From Proliferodiscus dingleyae (Eukaryota; Ascomycota; Leotiomycetes; Helotiales; Lachnaceae), in contig QYAK01000002.1 of the NCBI GenBank assembly GCA_003988795.1, positions 868,001 to 932,000 of the forward strand: DNA of 64,000 nucleotides, read 5' to 3'. The notes beneath the pieces were generated by a model, which had not been told where the DNA came from, ran no database searches, and saw nothing but the letters and a program-made list of their open reading frames with translations. Within the stretch, counting starts at the first letter, position 1, and every line of letters starts with the position of its first letter. Position numbers and translations under genes: made by a program. Of this stretch, positions 1 to 11,404 are shown one piece after another.

Positions 1-469
1 GGTACCGCATGGTACAAAGAAGCGCGGGGTTTGTATTGTATCATCTCCTCTTTGTTGTCGCCGTGTTCCACTTATGGTTGTTCTTCTTGCTTCATTTCTA
101 TCTCCTTTTCTTAGGTATTTTTTTCCGTATTCATCTCCATTTCTTTGTGTCTCTGGGCTTAGAATGGGTCATCGATTAGAGGGAATTGCCGTATTGCTAC
201 TGGATTTTTAATAATGTTTGGGACGCTGGTCGCTCCAAAGTCTTTCATATATTCTTCAAGGTCAGTCCGAGCTTTCGCTTTCTTCCTGTGGGCGGTGCAG
301 CGGAGTGATTTGGGGTCGAAGCATGCAGGCCAGCAAGGTGAAACTGTACAACAACAAGTCGGGCTCTCTGGCAGACCGCCGTTGCCTAAATCAAAAATTC
401 TATACGGCAAAGGGAAACAAATTCTATCAATCATGAAAACAATGCTGACGGTTTGCCTCAACAGCGCCT
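1..469. other. Upstream region of the CFEM gene
   Basis: No convincing gene is seen. The sequence is T/C-rich near the left edge, then mixed. Short open frames here lack codon structure and recognisable motifs. It probably holds the promoter and 5' leader of the gene that starts at 470. Confidence 0.5.
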
Positions 470-3067
470 ATGAGGATGGCACGTTGCTGGCCAAGCTTAA
501 TCCTCCTGTTATACGCCTTCTCAAGACATACCGATGCTTCTATCATCCTCTCGTCAGAGCTAACGAATTTCATTCCACAATGTGCGCAAGAGTGCTTCAT
601 ATCCTTTATAGACGCCTATTTCTCTCCTTCCGATTGTTCTTCGACACCGACTCTAGATTGCCTTTGCACGCACAATAGCACATCGGGCTATACCATAGGG
701 GAAGGAGCTGTACAATGTATAATCTCGGAGGATCGCGTCGGATTCTGCAACGGGGTGGACGGTTCAGGTAAATTGAGCATTGGATATTGTAAGTCGATTT
801 GTTCTAACGGAATTATAGACCGAGTTGTCCTGAATGCGTACACCATGTGCAATGGTATAGCCAACGCATTACCAGAAACACATTCGACTATCGTTGCGAC
901 TTTAGTTGCTCAAAGCTCAGGCATTGTCGTAGTGCCCGCAACTACAACTTCGGCTGCAACGTCGAGCTCCGTTCTCTCCCCGTTGACTACATCGAGTCAG
1001 CCTAATAGCAGCTCGTCTAGTTCAACGAGTTCGAGTACCCCATCATTGCCGACTTCTTCTCTCACTCTAATCCCGACGTCTTCGCAGCCACTACCAGTAA
1101 CCTCGGCAACTGCGACTCGCAATCCAACACCTGGATTAACGAAGCCACAGGTAGTGGGGATCACAGTAGCTTCTGTTGGAGTAGGAGCATTTGCACTTGG
1201 TATTGTACTCTTATACGCATGTTGGAAGCGGCGAAAAGCACGTAAGGACCGCGATAGCGATTTATTTCCGTTTACACCAGATCCTTCTTTCGAAAATCAT
1301 GCAAAATATCCCCAATCGACAACGTCAAGAAAAAGCAAGTTTGGGTTCAGTCCTTTCAGGCCGGCGGGGAGGAGGCAGCTCGGGCCAGGGGCGACTGCCA
1401 ATGGAGTTGCGGCAAAGGTGGCGCCTCCAGTGCCACCAAGACTTGATACACAAACTCCGAATATGTTCTCGCGGAGAAGTATCCGGCCTGATACGATTGG
1501 CGTTGCTATCTCACCCGAAAATACAATATATAGACAAAGAACACCAATTACGCCTGAGACTCGGACGCCTGTGCAAAGGAAACGGACTTCAAAGCTGCTA
1601 CCAGAGAAGCCAACGCTGAAGCTTCAGATGCCCCCTAAGGCGGCTAGGACTTTAGGCTTTGAGCCTTCCGGACCGTCAGTTTCTCAGCCTGCTCCAACAG
1701 CCAATGGCTTAAGGCAGAGCACAGCTACGCAATTCGAAGAAGACGAGGAGACTGCTACTACTGGTGGCATACGTGATACTTGGGGTCGAGCAGACGTTGA
1801 TGATCGTGACTCCCGGACTCTGCGGATCGTTAACCCAGATCCTCAAGATCGAGCATATGTCGAACATTGGCAACCGCAAGTGCGGAACACCACTGACATA
1901 CCGGACTACTACATCCAGCCACTCTTGCTGAACCGGAACGTAGGCTCTTTTTCTCAGCCCCGAAGACCAGAGGAATATCCTCGTCCCGTAGCTAAACAAA
2001 AGTCTCAAGCTGTAGACGCGTTTCCAGCTCCACCAGTACATCCTCAACCTCCACGACTTACAATTCCCTCCCAAGGCCCAGTCACGGCAACAAGCTCAGT
2101 CTATTCTTCAAGAACGGCATCTCTGCCAGCGACTGAGCCCTCACCCACTTCGCGCCAACGAAAGAAATACAAGCAGGTTGGTCCGTACGATGCCCATAAA
2201 TCTTCTGGCTCCATGACATCCTTCGAGACCGGTTCACCTACCACTCCAACAAAGACTCCTCGAACCGCCGGGTCCGAGAATCCTCTGTCGCCTGTAGTAG
2301 AAAGTCCAGCAAGTGGAAAGAGCCCCGTATCTTATCCAAAGATACCCAAGGCTGGAACCGGAAGATTACCAGAAAGTACGATACGTATGGTACCGCCCCC
2401 GCCACAGCCGGATTTCAGGTCAGCGACTATGAGACCTGAAGTAGATGGCAATAAACCTTGGAGAATAGCCGAGCTCGAAGCCGCGCGACGGCGGCGTGAC
2501 GAAGAATTGCAAGTTCAACAGCATCCGCTGTATCGAAACCAGCCACAGGCCCAGCGTCGGAATTCATTAGTGGAGCTCCAACTCCCAGAACGAGCATCTT
2601 CGCGCTCATACCACAATGCCGCTATTCCACCGTCACAGAGAGGTAATTTTCAGCCACCTCCGCTACTGCGAGGTCAATTGCAAAGACCAGGCACGAACAT
2701 TCCGCGCTCGAAATTCGCTCAGCGACCCAACATCGAACCTCAGCCTCCAATTAATTTTCCTCGCAGCGGTAGCGCACTTTCCCACATCAGTGAAGACTCT
2801 TCGAACGCCTCCTCAATTGCACAACGGAGAGGCATTGCACCACCAACTTTGAACAATGAGTCGACGAAGGCGAATAAGTGGCGCGTGTTGAGGGATGGGG
2901 ATAAAGCCGCAGCGAAGGATCCGGGGTGGAGACCTATGCTTGGGAATGGGAATGTTGGGGAGAGGAGGGAAGCACAGGAACCAGTGGAACTGCCAGGGAC
3001 ACCGGGGTGGGTTCCAAGGCTAACGCCCACAAGGAGAGGGGACGAGCTCTTCATCAGCGTGCAATGA
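470..3067 (+). CDS. CFEM-domain type I membrane protein with long cytoplasmic tail
   Basis: Exons 470-767 and 819-3067 (848 aa). The frame is open throughout, but 768-818 has a GTAAAT donor, a CTAAC branch and a TATAG acceptor and is read as a 51-base in-frame intron. Removing it drops two cysteines and leaves exactly eight in the N-terminal domain (C38, C42, C56, C64, C66, C83, C93 and one later), the count and spacing of CFEM domains. Order: signal peptide (about 1-23), CFEM-like domain, Ser/Thr-rich stalk, one membrane helix near spliced residue 211-234 followed by a basic stop-transfer run, then about 600 residues of basic, Pro/Ser-rich, apparently disordered tail. CFEM proteins act at the fungal surface in adhesion, haem capture or sensing. 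The single membrane pass and long tail suggest a sensor, but no kinase or other enzyme domain is seen. A second ATG lies two codons downstream. Confidence 0.85.
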   Translation: MRMARCWPSLILLLYAFSRHTDASIILSSELTNFIPQCAQECFISFIDAYFSPSDCSSTPTLDCLCTHNSTSGYTIGEGAVQCIISEDRVGFCNGVDGSGKLSIGYCKSICSNGIIDRVVLNAYTMCNGIANALPETHSTIVATLVAQSSGIVVVPATTTSAATSSSVLSPLTTSSQPNSSSSSSTSSSTPSLPTSSLTLIPTSSQPLPVTSATATRNPTPGLTKPQVVGITVASVGVGAFALGIVLLYACWKRRKARKDRDSDLFPFTPDPSFENHAKYPQSTTSRKSKFGFSPFRPAGRRQLGPGATANGVAAKVAPPVPPRLDTQTPNMFSRRSIRPDTIGVAISPENTIYRQRTPITPETRTPVQRKRTSKLLPEKPTLKLQMPPKAARTLGFEPSGPSVSQPAPTANGLRQSTATQFEEDEETATTGGIRDTWGRADVDDRDSRTLRIVNPDPQDRAYVEHWQPQVRNTTDIPDYYIQPLLLNRNVGSFSQPRRPEEYPRPVAKQKSQAVDAFPAPPVHPQPPRLTIPSQGPVTATSSVYSSRTASLPATEPSPTSRQRKKYKQVGPYDAHKSSGSMTSFETGSPTTPTKTPRTAGSENPLSPVVESPASGKSPVSYPKIPKAGTGRLPESTIRMVPPPPQPDFRSATMRPEVDGNKPWRIAELEAARRRRDEELQVQQHPLYRNQPQAQRRNSLVELQLPERASSRSYHNAAIPPSQRGNFQPPPLLRGQLQRPGTNIPRSKFAQRPNIEPQPPINFPRSGSALSHISEDSSNASSIAQRRGIAPPTLNNESTKANKWRVLRDGDKAAAKDPGWRPMLGNGNVGERREAQEPVELPGTPGWVPRLTPTRRGDELFISVQ

Positions 3068-6000
3068 TTCCTTCCTTTAACTATGCATCATTTGTCTGGA
3101 TCTTAGACTTGAAGGAACCAGTATGGAAGGAGGGGGGTGGTGGAGTTGGCAGACGCATTCACTTTATTATCTGTATGATATATCAAGGGCATGGATGAGA
3201 AATAAAGGGGGATTGCATTGCCTGGCGTTTCTTGGGGCGGGATACAATTGATAGTGGAGAAAAGAATATTCTGTAATAGTAGTCTGCATACGAGCATGCT
3301 AGCTTGCATTAAAAATACATGTACATGACATATAGTTATGCATTCAAACATTTGTAAGAGAGTTCTTTGGTTTCTTGAGTTGGTGCGGAATTCAAACTTT
3401 AACTACTTTAATTTTCAAGTCCGTCTTCTCCTGTGTGGCTATTGATTTTTGAAAGATGATTTGTACGCATCTGTCGTATAAGTTTGTGTCACAATAAGAC
3501 AATGCACGTACACGAGAGCCTGGTCCCGGATCTCGATCGAAGGATCAGATTGCAGGCAGCCTTGACACTGGTGCGGCATGGACCCTTGACATCGAAAGAC
3601 GCCATCTTGAAGTTGCGTAGAGTATGACTCAGTACAATGCGATTGGGAATAGCTATAAGTAAGACTTGTGTATCGTGGCGGATGCTGGTGTGGCGACACA
3701 TGCGCGTACTGGTTGTGGCGCGGAGCTGTACCTGACAGTACTTAATGAAGGTGCCCGCTCACGTCAAGTCGTGAGGAAATCAAGCACCCACTGCATTACA
3801 GCATCGCAGACAGAAATTGGACACCATAGTCGAAATACTTCATGCTATGAGGTGGCCTTCACGCTCAGAAAACTCCTTCCTGTTTGGGTGCATTCGACTT
3901 CCAGATCCGGAAGACGTGGCATACAGGCAGACACTTTTCGACCAGTCGGCTATGGAAAGTGACAAAGAGGCTGAGGTCAAGTATCGAGATATGGGACAGA
4001 TATTAAGTTGAAAACTAACAAATACAGGGCTTAGACCTTCCTCGTCCACGACTTTAGCTTTGTGAGAACTTCCGCTAAGAGTTCCCGGACCATGCTTGTG
4101 AGGGTTATAGAAGGTCGTCTGGGACGAGAGCCGCTGAGATGGAACGGCATTCCGCCACAACATCTCGACAGCTTCACCTCATCAGTCCAGGAAGTTCATG
4201 ATATGTCTCTGTCAAAGTACAGAACAATATGTCACAGTGGCCAGGATCAAGCTCGAGGTGAGTTTGGTGAACAAGCCAACGGATTCCAGCTAAAGAGTTG
4301 CTATCGTCTGAGGCTGCTCGTTGCAACTATCTCCTAGGCCGGGAGCAGATCAGATTGACATAGCGCGCCTATGCTTTGGATCGATCATGCCACAGAATGA
4401 TCTCAAAAACACGGCTGGTAGAGGCAGAGCCCCTCTCCCCCCTTCCTGGGCCTGAGTCTATTCGAATTGCCCCACCGTTGTCAGGACGGTGATAATACAA
4501 TCCATGACTTGGTTGCGTCGCGTCGCCGCATCCCAGAGGTAAGCTAATTAGGGAAGTTATTCCAATGGTCCGGTAAATCTGTTGATGGTATTGTTGTTCA
4601 ATTTCTTATCTTCATGCGAAATCTTGCTCTTCATGAACGCCGACGGAAGTGTCGAAGTAGGTCCCTAGCTGAGTCTTTTGTCTGGCACTGTTGAAATACT
4701 CTTGACGATCTCATCAGGGTTCCTTCTCAAGCGTTTTCATTGTAGTGGGTGAGCATGTGGGTTCCATGGCCAGCATCCCCTGCTAGATATTTTCCTGATT
4801 TTCAGCGTCAGTCTTGGCACAACAATCATGGTTGCATTCCTTCTGTCCTTTGTCCCGTGACACTATATTCATCTGATGGATTTAGCGACAATCAGTTCAT
4901 GATACTTATTTCACACTACACATATGAGTATTGTAAGGTCATTTGGGTTTTGATTAGCAGTACAATAACTTGTGCTAGTTGTCTTGTGTTAGGAGATTGG
5001 AAGCCTTCAGAATTTCGGTAAGAGTCAAGATGCCTGCATTGTCCGAATGATTACCCTCAATGCTTACATGTGGCTTTTGCAGTCATACTCGGCTCTAATG
5101 ATCAAGAGCAGCCACGATGGATTGGTGCGAGGATGGAAAGGGGAGTACCATATCTTCTCCTTGAGGAAATGCCTTCCTCTTCCAGCAATCACATGATCGA
5201 ATCGCAAGTCATTTGCTCGCAGCCAGGCAATGGCCACGCCACCGCGCTGCTCGAATTGTGCAGCGCAGGGAGCATGCTTAAGTCGACCATCTTACCAGCA
5301 CCTTAGGAAGCCTGATACATAGGCTATTATGTGACTCTTTCCAAGGCTCCAACAACCCTGAACTTCATATACCTTTTACATCAGGTTGTCACTCGTCATT
5401 CTTTTCAGCCGCACCGCACCAAAGACGCAACTAGGATCAACCCATCCATCCATACACTGTTACTTTGCAACGTCGTAGGCGTCAGTCGGCGGGCAGGTCT
5501 AGGCTTCCACCCCTCCCGTGCATGGAGATGGGCCTTGCATGCAGCATGCATTTGCTGCATCGTGGCTTGCTTGGCTTGCTCGCCTTCAGCCTTATGTTCA
5601 TCCACCCCAAAGTGCCGTACTCCGGACTCTAATCTTCCTATCCAATCAATCCTACGGCTCCGAATCCGATTCTATGGATTTGGTTATATGTCTCGAGTAT
5701 CGAGAGGGTGTACACAGAAGTTCAAGCTTCGAGAATGGGTGGCCCAGTCTTATGGTGCTCCACGATCCCAACCAAAACGGCCCCCACAGGATCTGATACT
5801 GCTACTATAGAGACGTTACTCTACGCGAATTAGGTTCTGGCTTTCATTTCATTCTGTGCTTTTCGTAGGCTGCGCCTTTAGTACGCTTCTCTGCTCTCGG
5901 GACCCCCGACTTCTCGAAATGCTGGGCAGTGACGGCCTATTCACGGCAACTTCTCCCACTGGATCATTTACGCTCCCATTCGTCAACTTGCTCGAGAGCG

Positions 6001-7187
6001 TTACCGAGTTTCCTCTCTGTTTACCGGTACCCATCATGTAAACCATGCATGATGGAGCTGCGATGTGGCAACCATCGGATTAAGCTCATGACCTTCGTTC
6101 CCAGCAGTCCTAAGTGGGACTCTGCCTAATTTCTTCAAGACACTCTCTTCCGTCCCCGTACATATTTGGGACACCGTTGGTGTGGGCGGCACAAGCAAGA
6201 AGCTCTATCAATATTGTTTCAAACTATTATGCCACGCCCAGGTAGCCTAGAAAAAAACAACGCGCGATTTAGGATTGATAAATTCTGTACGTTGCTGACA
6301 TACGCAGTTAGAAATAAACCACAGGCTGCCACACCACACAGTCAAGTGATAAGACATGGAGTTAGAGATTTCACATAATTTTGCATCTCAAAGGCTTATG
6401 TTGGGGCCTGAAAGTTTTGCCTCGGAGAGAAACAGATCATTGATCTGAGCCTACCCTATCCTGTCTATATTGACATTTGAAATTGGTGTCAGCTGCACAC
6501 CCGAACGACTTCCAATTTCTTTGCGAGGGTGGGACAAGAGGGCCACAACGATTGTGACGCCAGAGTAGTCACGTTTCAGCCTCGTGGAAATGTATTTTTT
6601 TCAAGAACGTTACAATATGCGCAGGTACAAATTCCTATAACGGCTCTGCTACCGCGTGGTAGTTATTTCTACTCGATGTGACGCCGCTAGGAGATGGCTT
6701 AGGGAGCCTCAAAGTACCACGCCAGGTTTTACCGGCCTTTTCCATGATTCTCTGGGAAGGGTTTCCGCAAGTGCAACCACCCTTTCGAAGTCTTCTGGGG
6801 TCTCCGGCAAACGATTCGCCACGACCTAGAGACCCTAGTGACCTGTATATCATATTACTCCAAGCAACATCCTATTAAAATCCTTCCACATTGGACTATT
6901 TCTACTCCACCCTGGTATTACTCGTTCGTGTGGAGGAAATTGTACCATACCATGGGGTCCTCTCCCCATCTACCATTCACAATACAGCGAATGACCTTGA
7001 GTCACCAGGTGACTAATGTTCTATCTGCTTGAGGTCTATTTTCCTTCTATAGCACGGCCCGGAGCTAGTATTCTGACTTGAGGCGGTCATCAAAAAGGGG
7101 GGTGGCTTCGATCCTGTTACACAATAACTTTGAACAGTATATACATATTCGGTCCGCTTTGCTCTGAAGCATTATAATTCTGGCAAC
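3068..7187. other. Gene-poor stretch, 4.1 kb
   Basis: Frames are short and broken by stops on both strands. Those over 90 codons mostly begin at non-ATG codons and show no domain or fungal splice pattern that extends them. I see no transposon ends or coding remnant that I can name. The left part includes the 3' flank of the CFEM gene and the right edge the promoter of the reductase at 7188. Confidence 0.5.
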
Positions 7188-8227
7188 ATGATGAGAATAG
7201 CGATTGCAGGTTCTGGCGGACTCGCCCAAATTTTCGCGCAGCATCTCCATGAAACGGTCCATCCTTTCATCATTCTCTCTAGAACGGTAAGCCGTGGGGA
7301 TGACTGGTGGAGGAGACGCTGACGAGTCCTCCAGAATCAACCCTCATTAACAGCCCGAGGATATCAAGTCGCTGTCGTGGACTATGATAGCCAAGATGAC
7401 CTCCGTTATACTCTCAGAGGTATTGATCTCGTCATTTCAACCGTTTCTGGGAACCCTCAGATCGATCTCATTGACGCCGCTGCTCGCTCTGGTGTTCATA
7501 GATTCATTCCCGCAGAGTTCGAAGGGCCACCCGCCCGTAGAACAGCACACGACCCCCTGGACCGTGGCAAGCGAGCGACAATCGATCGTCTCCGACACTG
7601 GTCTCATCACAACCGTCATCAAATGCGCTTCACCATCTTCTCTTGCGGTCTCTTCTACGAGCGCTTTGCTAACGGCGGGCTCGCCACCATGGGCATCGGC
7701 GGATCGACCGGTGTCTCGGCTGAGGGCGCATACTTGATGAACATGCGCCTTGGAACAGCTGAAGTCGTTGAGCGCACGACCTCCGGACACCCGATTTTCG
7801 TTTGTCTAACTTCAGTTCACGACCTGGCGCGATTCTTGACCGCAGCTCTTGATCTGGGTTTGGCGCACTGGCCGGCAGAATACAGAATGTCCGGAGAGCG
7901 AATGACCGTCAGTCAACTCTTACAATGGGGTGCAGCTGTTCGAGGAAGTAGGTACCTCAACTCACGCCTTGTATGTTGGACACTGACATTGGTGTAGTGG
8001 ATGTGTTTGCCACCGATATCATAGAACCTCAAGACTTGGCTACACACCTTCAGCATGCTTCTTATTACCAAGACTACGCGAAAGTAGCCCGAATTCAGGA
8101 GCTGATTGCGACCGAGCAAAGAAGGTATGATTTCGCAAGTCCCAACCTCAATCACGCGGTCAACCTCCAGCCCATATCGTTCTGGGAATGGTTAAACAGT
8201 CAGTGGGGTACCCCACCTGCTCAGTAG
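7188..8227 (+). CDS. NmrA-like / isoflavone-reductase-like NAD(P)-binding protein
   Basis: Exons 7188-7286, 7335-7947, 7998-8227 (313 aa, usual family length). The N-terminus has a beta strand followed by a glycine turn (AGSGGLA), the Rossmann dinucleotide site. The frame then continues as the NmrA/isoflavone-reductase type, with a VISTVSGNPQ strand and an RFIPAEFEG segment that are conserved in fungal members. Intron 1 (48 bases) was placed by its GCTGACG branch and because it restores the run into ARGYQVAVVDY. Intron 2 is 50 bases. Two ATGs stand in tandem at the start. Family members are atypical SDRs that act as reductases or as redox sensors that bind NAD(P) without catalysis. The substrate cannot be told from the sequence, and no pathway partner lies beside it. 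Confidence 0.85.
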
Positions 8228-9430
8228 CCCTCTTCGTCACGGACGGGACCTACGCTCCAAATACTCATCTACCTCCAGCAGATACAAGACTACGACGAGA
8301 TGGATTGGCAGACTGAGCAGGAGGACTTTCATACTCTGTGAAAAGAGACTACACTTGATATACGATTTGAAGGACAATTTAGCAAGCGAATATTTGTATG
8401 GGCTACTTTCTCTACTCATACTAGGCAACATCCAGTCAAGGAACACAGACTTTAGCCTCACGGCATCATGATTGCAAGCGTTGTATTAGTAGCCTTATTA
8501 CGTTGTTTTTCTAGTTGGCGTCAATGCACACTCTACGGTAGCTATAGGTGGACTGATAGCGTGGGTACCTTACTTTACATGGGAATTTGACAATTTCGGG
8601 ACTGTGACTCGATTCTAGAGCATTTCAGTGTATCAATCTCTCTTGTACAATCTCTAAGTGGCGAGTGTTCCCTCTAGGCATCTACATCTTTGGAGGATCG
8701 ATATCTATGCAGTTCATATATTGGTTGCACTGTCGTCCAAAATCCTCTGCAATCTTTTCGAGTCACTTACTGCAAGTGCAGCCGAGTGCAAGAATAAATA
8801 TCTGCACCATTCATGGTTGGTCGAGATCGAAAGAGCTGCTAGTTCAATTCTGTTCATTCTAGTCGCCGCAGTTGGGATTTTGGGGCAAGGATAATTCGCC
8901 GCTTATTGCCCATTTCGAGAGCGATGGACCAATTTGGCACTGGAAAATTTGGCTTCAGCCTCACAATAATTCTATTCGTATTCCTCTAGGAAGTTAAGCA
9001 AGCGTTCGGCAGCGAGATGCAGGATTACGAAATAGGTTTCATTCTATTCTACATAGCCTCTTCCTTCCGGCAACGGCAACGTTCCATATCCGACTTCTAG
9101 CTTTTGATCTTTCGGGCCTTCACCATAACATGAACTCCCCCTTTCGTATTGATCGTCGAATTAAGGTTGTTGGTAAGTGCCTATGCATTATTGCCTGCGA
9201 TGCATAGCCTATGTTCTTTTTTACTCGTTGTATTTGCCCTCTTCAAACACAACTTCTATTTTTGGACCTCAAGCCGCCCGAATCCGTGGACTCGGTAGTT
9301 GCCGACTCGGCTGATAATTAACTTGGCCTAACTTCACTTCCTCCGGCGGAGAGGTTTGGCCTCTGTGATCAGATTCGTAGGCGCATTTCGCGCGATGTGA
9401 GAGAGGAGACGTTTGAGATTACGTCACTAA
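8228..9430. other. Intergenic, no gene seen
   Basis: About 1.2 kb between a plus-strand and a minus-strand gene end, so the two genes converge on it. Only short frames without domains are present. Confidence 0.5.
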
Positions 9431-10225
9431 TTATAACATTCTCGGATAAGTAGGCGAAGGATAGTGAGGCTGATCGCTTTGTGACAAGAATTGCGAGTGC
9501 TTTTGTTGCAATATCACTCTGGTTCCGATGCTTGGTGCCGACATGGTAGTCCCGGTCTTTTCCCATGGCATTTTTGGAGGTGTTCCCGGCTCCGCCCACG
9601 TTGGCATCGTACTGCACTGCTTAGGACATTCGTTGCGACTGTACGCTGTATATACTGGTGCTGTGGCTGATACTGCTAAGGTTGGTGGTGTTAGCACAAT
9701 ATTCTTCGTCGCTCTCGATTCCAACAACATACTGGGATGAAACAAAGGGCTCTGCTCTGTCGGCTTCCACTTAGGATCTCTAGGCTCCTCAACCACATTT
9801 CTGGTGGTTTGATCTGGTGCCGGCCATGTCCACTCCTTCATTTTCTCCACAGCTTCATTCATTTCTTCAGTCCACTCTACATCTTCTTCTACCCCTGGTG
9901 GATAGTCCTCAGGATCCATTACTGATGTTGATGGTAAATCACGCTCCTCTAATCTCACAGCCTCTTGAAGGCGATTTGCTACTTCGCGGCGGGTCAAGCC
10001 AGAGGGGTAGAGCTTGTTAGGTAGGTACTCGTGAGGGACTGGCGAGCGAGAGCGTTGATGGTAGAGCAGTTTTTCCTCTGACGGACTCATTGCGAGAAGC
10101 TCGACGGCTGTGGCTTCATATGCTGGCCCTGGCGTGTGTATAACAGGCGAAGAGATGGCGGCACTAATTTTCCGTGCTTTTGTGCGGAGGCGGTCGTACC
10201 ATTGGTAAGATGTTTGTAGTACCAT
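9431..10225 (-). CDS. Hypothetical fungal protein, 264 aa
   Basis: A single uninterrupted frame from ATG (10225) to stop. The family is not recognised. The N-terminal third is basic and carries a hydrophobic/charged segment (LTRREVANRLQEAVRLEERD). The middle is acidic (EDVEWTEEMNEAVEKMKEW) with several Trp residues, and the C-terminal part is Pro/Thr/Ser-rich and probably disordered. No signal peptide or membrane segment is seen. Length, balanced composition and an ATG start in a region otherwise full of stops support a real gene. It is isolated, with gene-free flanks of more than 1 kb on both sides. The C-terminal low-complexity part could be non-coding if an intron was missed. Confidence 0.6.
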   Translation of the reverse strand: MVLQTSYQWYDRLRTKARKISAAISSPVIHTPGPAYEATAVELLAMSPSEEKLLYHQRSRSPVPHEYLPNKLYPSGLTRREVANRLQEAVRLEERDLPSTSVMDPEDYPPGVEEDVEWTEEMNEAVEKMKEWTWPAPDQTTRNVVEEPRDPKWKPTEQSPLFHPSMLLESRATKNIVLTPPTLAVSATAPVYTAYSRNECPKQCSTMPTWAEPGTPPKMPWEKTGTTMSAPSIGTRVILQQKHSQFLSQSDQPHYPSPTYPRML

Positions 10226-11404
10226 TGTGTTGGAATTTAAATGGGTTGGAGTATTGTTCTTTTTGAGGTAATTGGAGTTGTGATTGGAGATTTTGTTGTC
10301 TCAGATGTATGTGACTTCTGTGGATCGATGAAGCTCTGTGAGATTGCCAGGGACAAGAGACATTCTTCGAGAGCTTATGTAGTGGATGAGGTCAGTCCAG
10401 ATTGCTGTGCCAGTCCATTTCACAATTACTACCCGCGCTCTAGCTAATGCCTCCAAGTATTGAAAATGCGCTATATTGGTCGGTACCGAACACTTGGAGA
10501 TTTCCCCACACAGGATGAAAATTAGATACATCATAGCTACACTTTTCCAAGTCGAGGTAAAGATAGAGGTAGTCTAGCTCCTTCTAGAAAGCAAGCGCTG
10601 CTGGAGACATCGCCTTGCCATTGTGAGCAGGGTTTGTGTGTGGCAGATGTCGGTACCAAGATGATGACGATTGTTAGACTTGGGCATTTCGCTCAGAGAG
10701 AAAAAGTTTTCTATAGTAATCCAGAGTCAAATATTTTGGTCTGGTCTTGTACTAAACATAGGTTGAACCACGGGTCGACCCTCGCGCCGTCGCTTCACCA
10801 AGGGGGGGTGGATCACGTGATAGATTGCTATCGCCGTAGCTCAGCTTTCACTTTGCCCATACTAGGCAGACGAAATATTACCTATGTTAGGACTTATTTG
10901 AATTATTCATATTGTTAACTACTTTGAAGATTATACTACCATACCTTGTACATTCCCAGAGATCTGTCCCCCGCCTGGCTAATTGACCACAATTAATCTA
11001 TTTCCCTGTCATCGCTTCAATCAGCCGCCATGTAGTGAAACAATTACCAAGTCTGTGATTGGAAGAAATGGAGTGAATGATCAAGAACATCTTTCAGGGG
11101 ATACTTTCCTCCGGGGATATAGAATATATTGCAGCTATCGTGGCGTCGATCCTTTAGTCTCATTATCGTCTTCGAGGCAACTAGCAGAATAGAGCCCAGC
11201 ATATAGATTAAGCATGCATATCAAGGATGGAGCTATGTTTGGCATTAATATTTAGATATAATGGTCATACTATAATGCTGACGGGATAGACTGAATGGAT
11301 CAGATGGAGGCTGTTGCGTAAATACCTCTTGTTCTCACTCAGGGTCGAAGATCATTCTCATTTTTCATTCCGACCCGCTCAAAGGAGATTTACCTGCCAC
11401 TACT
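10226..11404. other. Intergenic / divergent promoter region
   Basis: No gene is seen. It separates the minus-strand gene ending its 5' side at 10225 from the protease that starts at 11405, so it probably carries both promoters. Near 10800 there is a short G run followed by a GGATCACGTGATA palindrome-like core (CACGTG E-box type). Confidence 0.45.

Noticed and set aside
5331..5810. 159-codon open frame
   Set aside because: Starts at a non-ATG codon, low-complexity composition, no domain, and overlapping frames are equally open.
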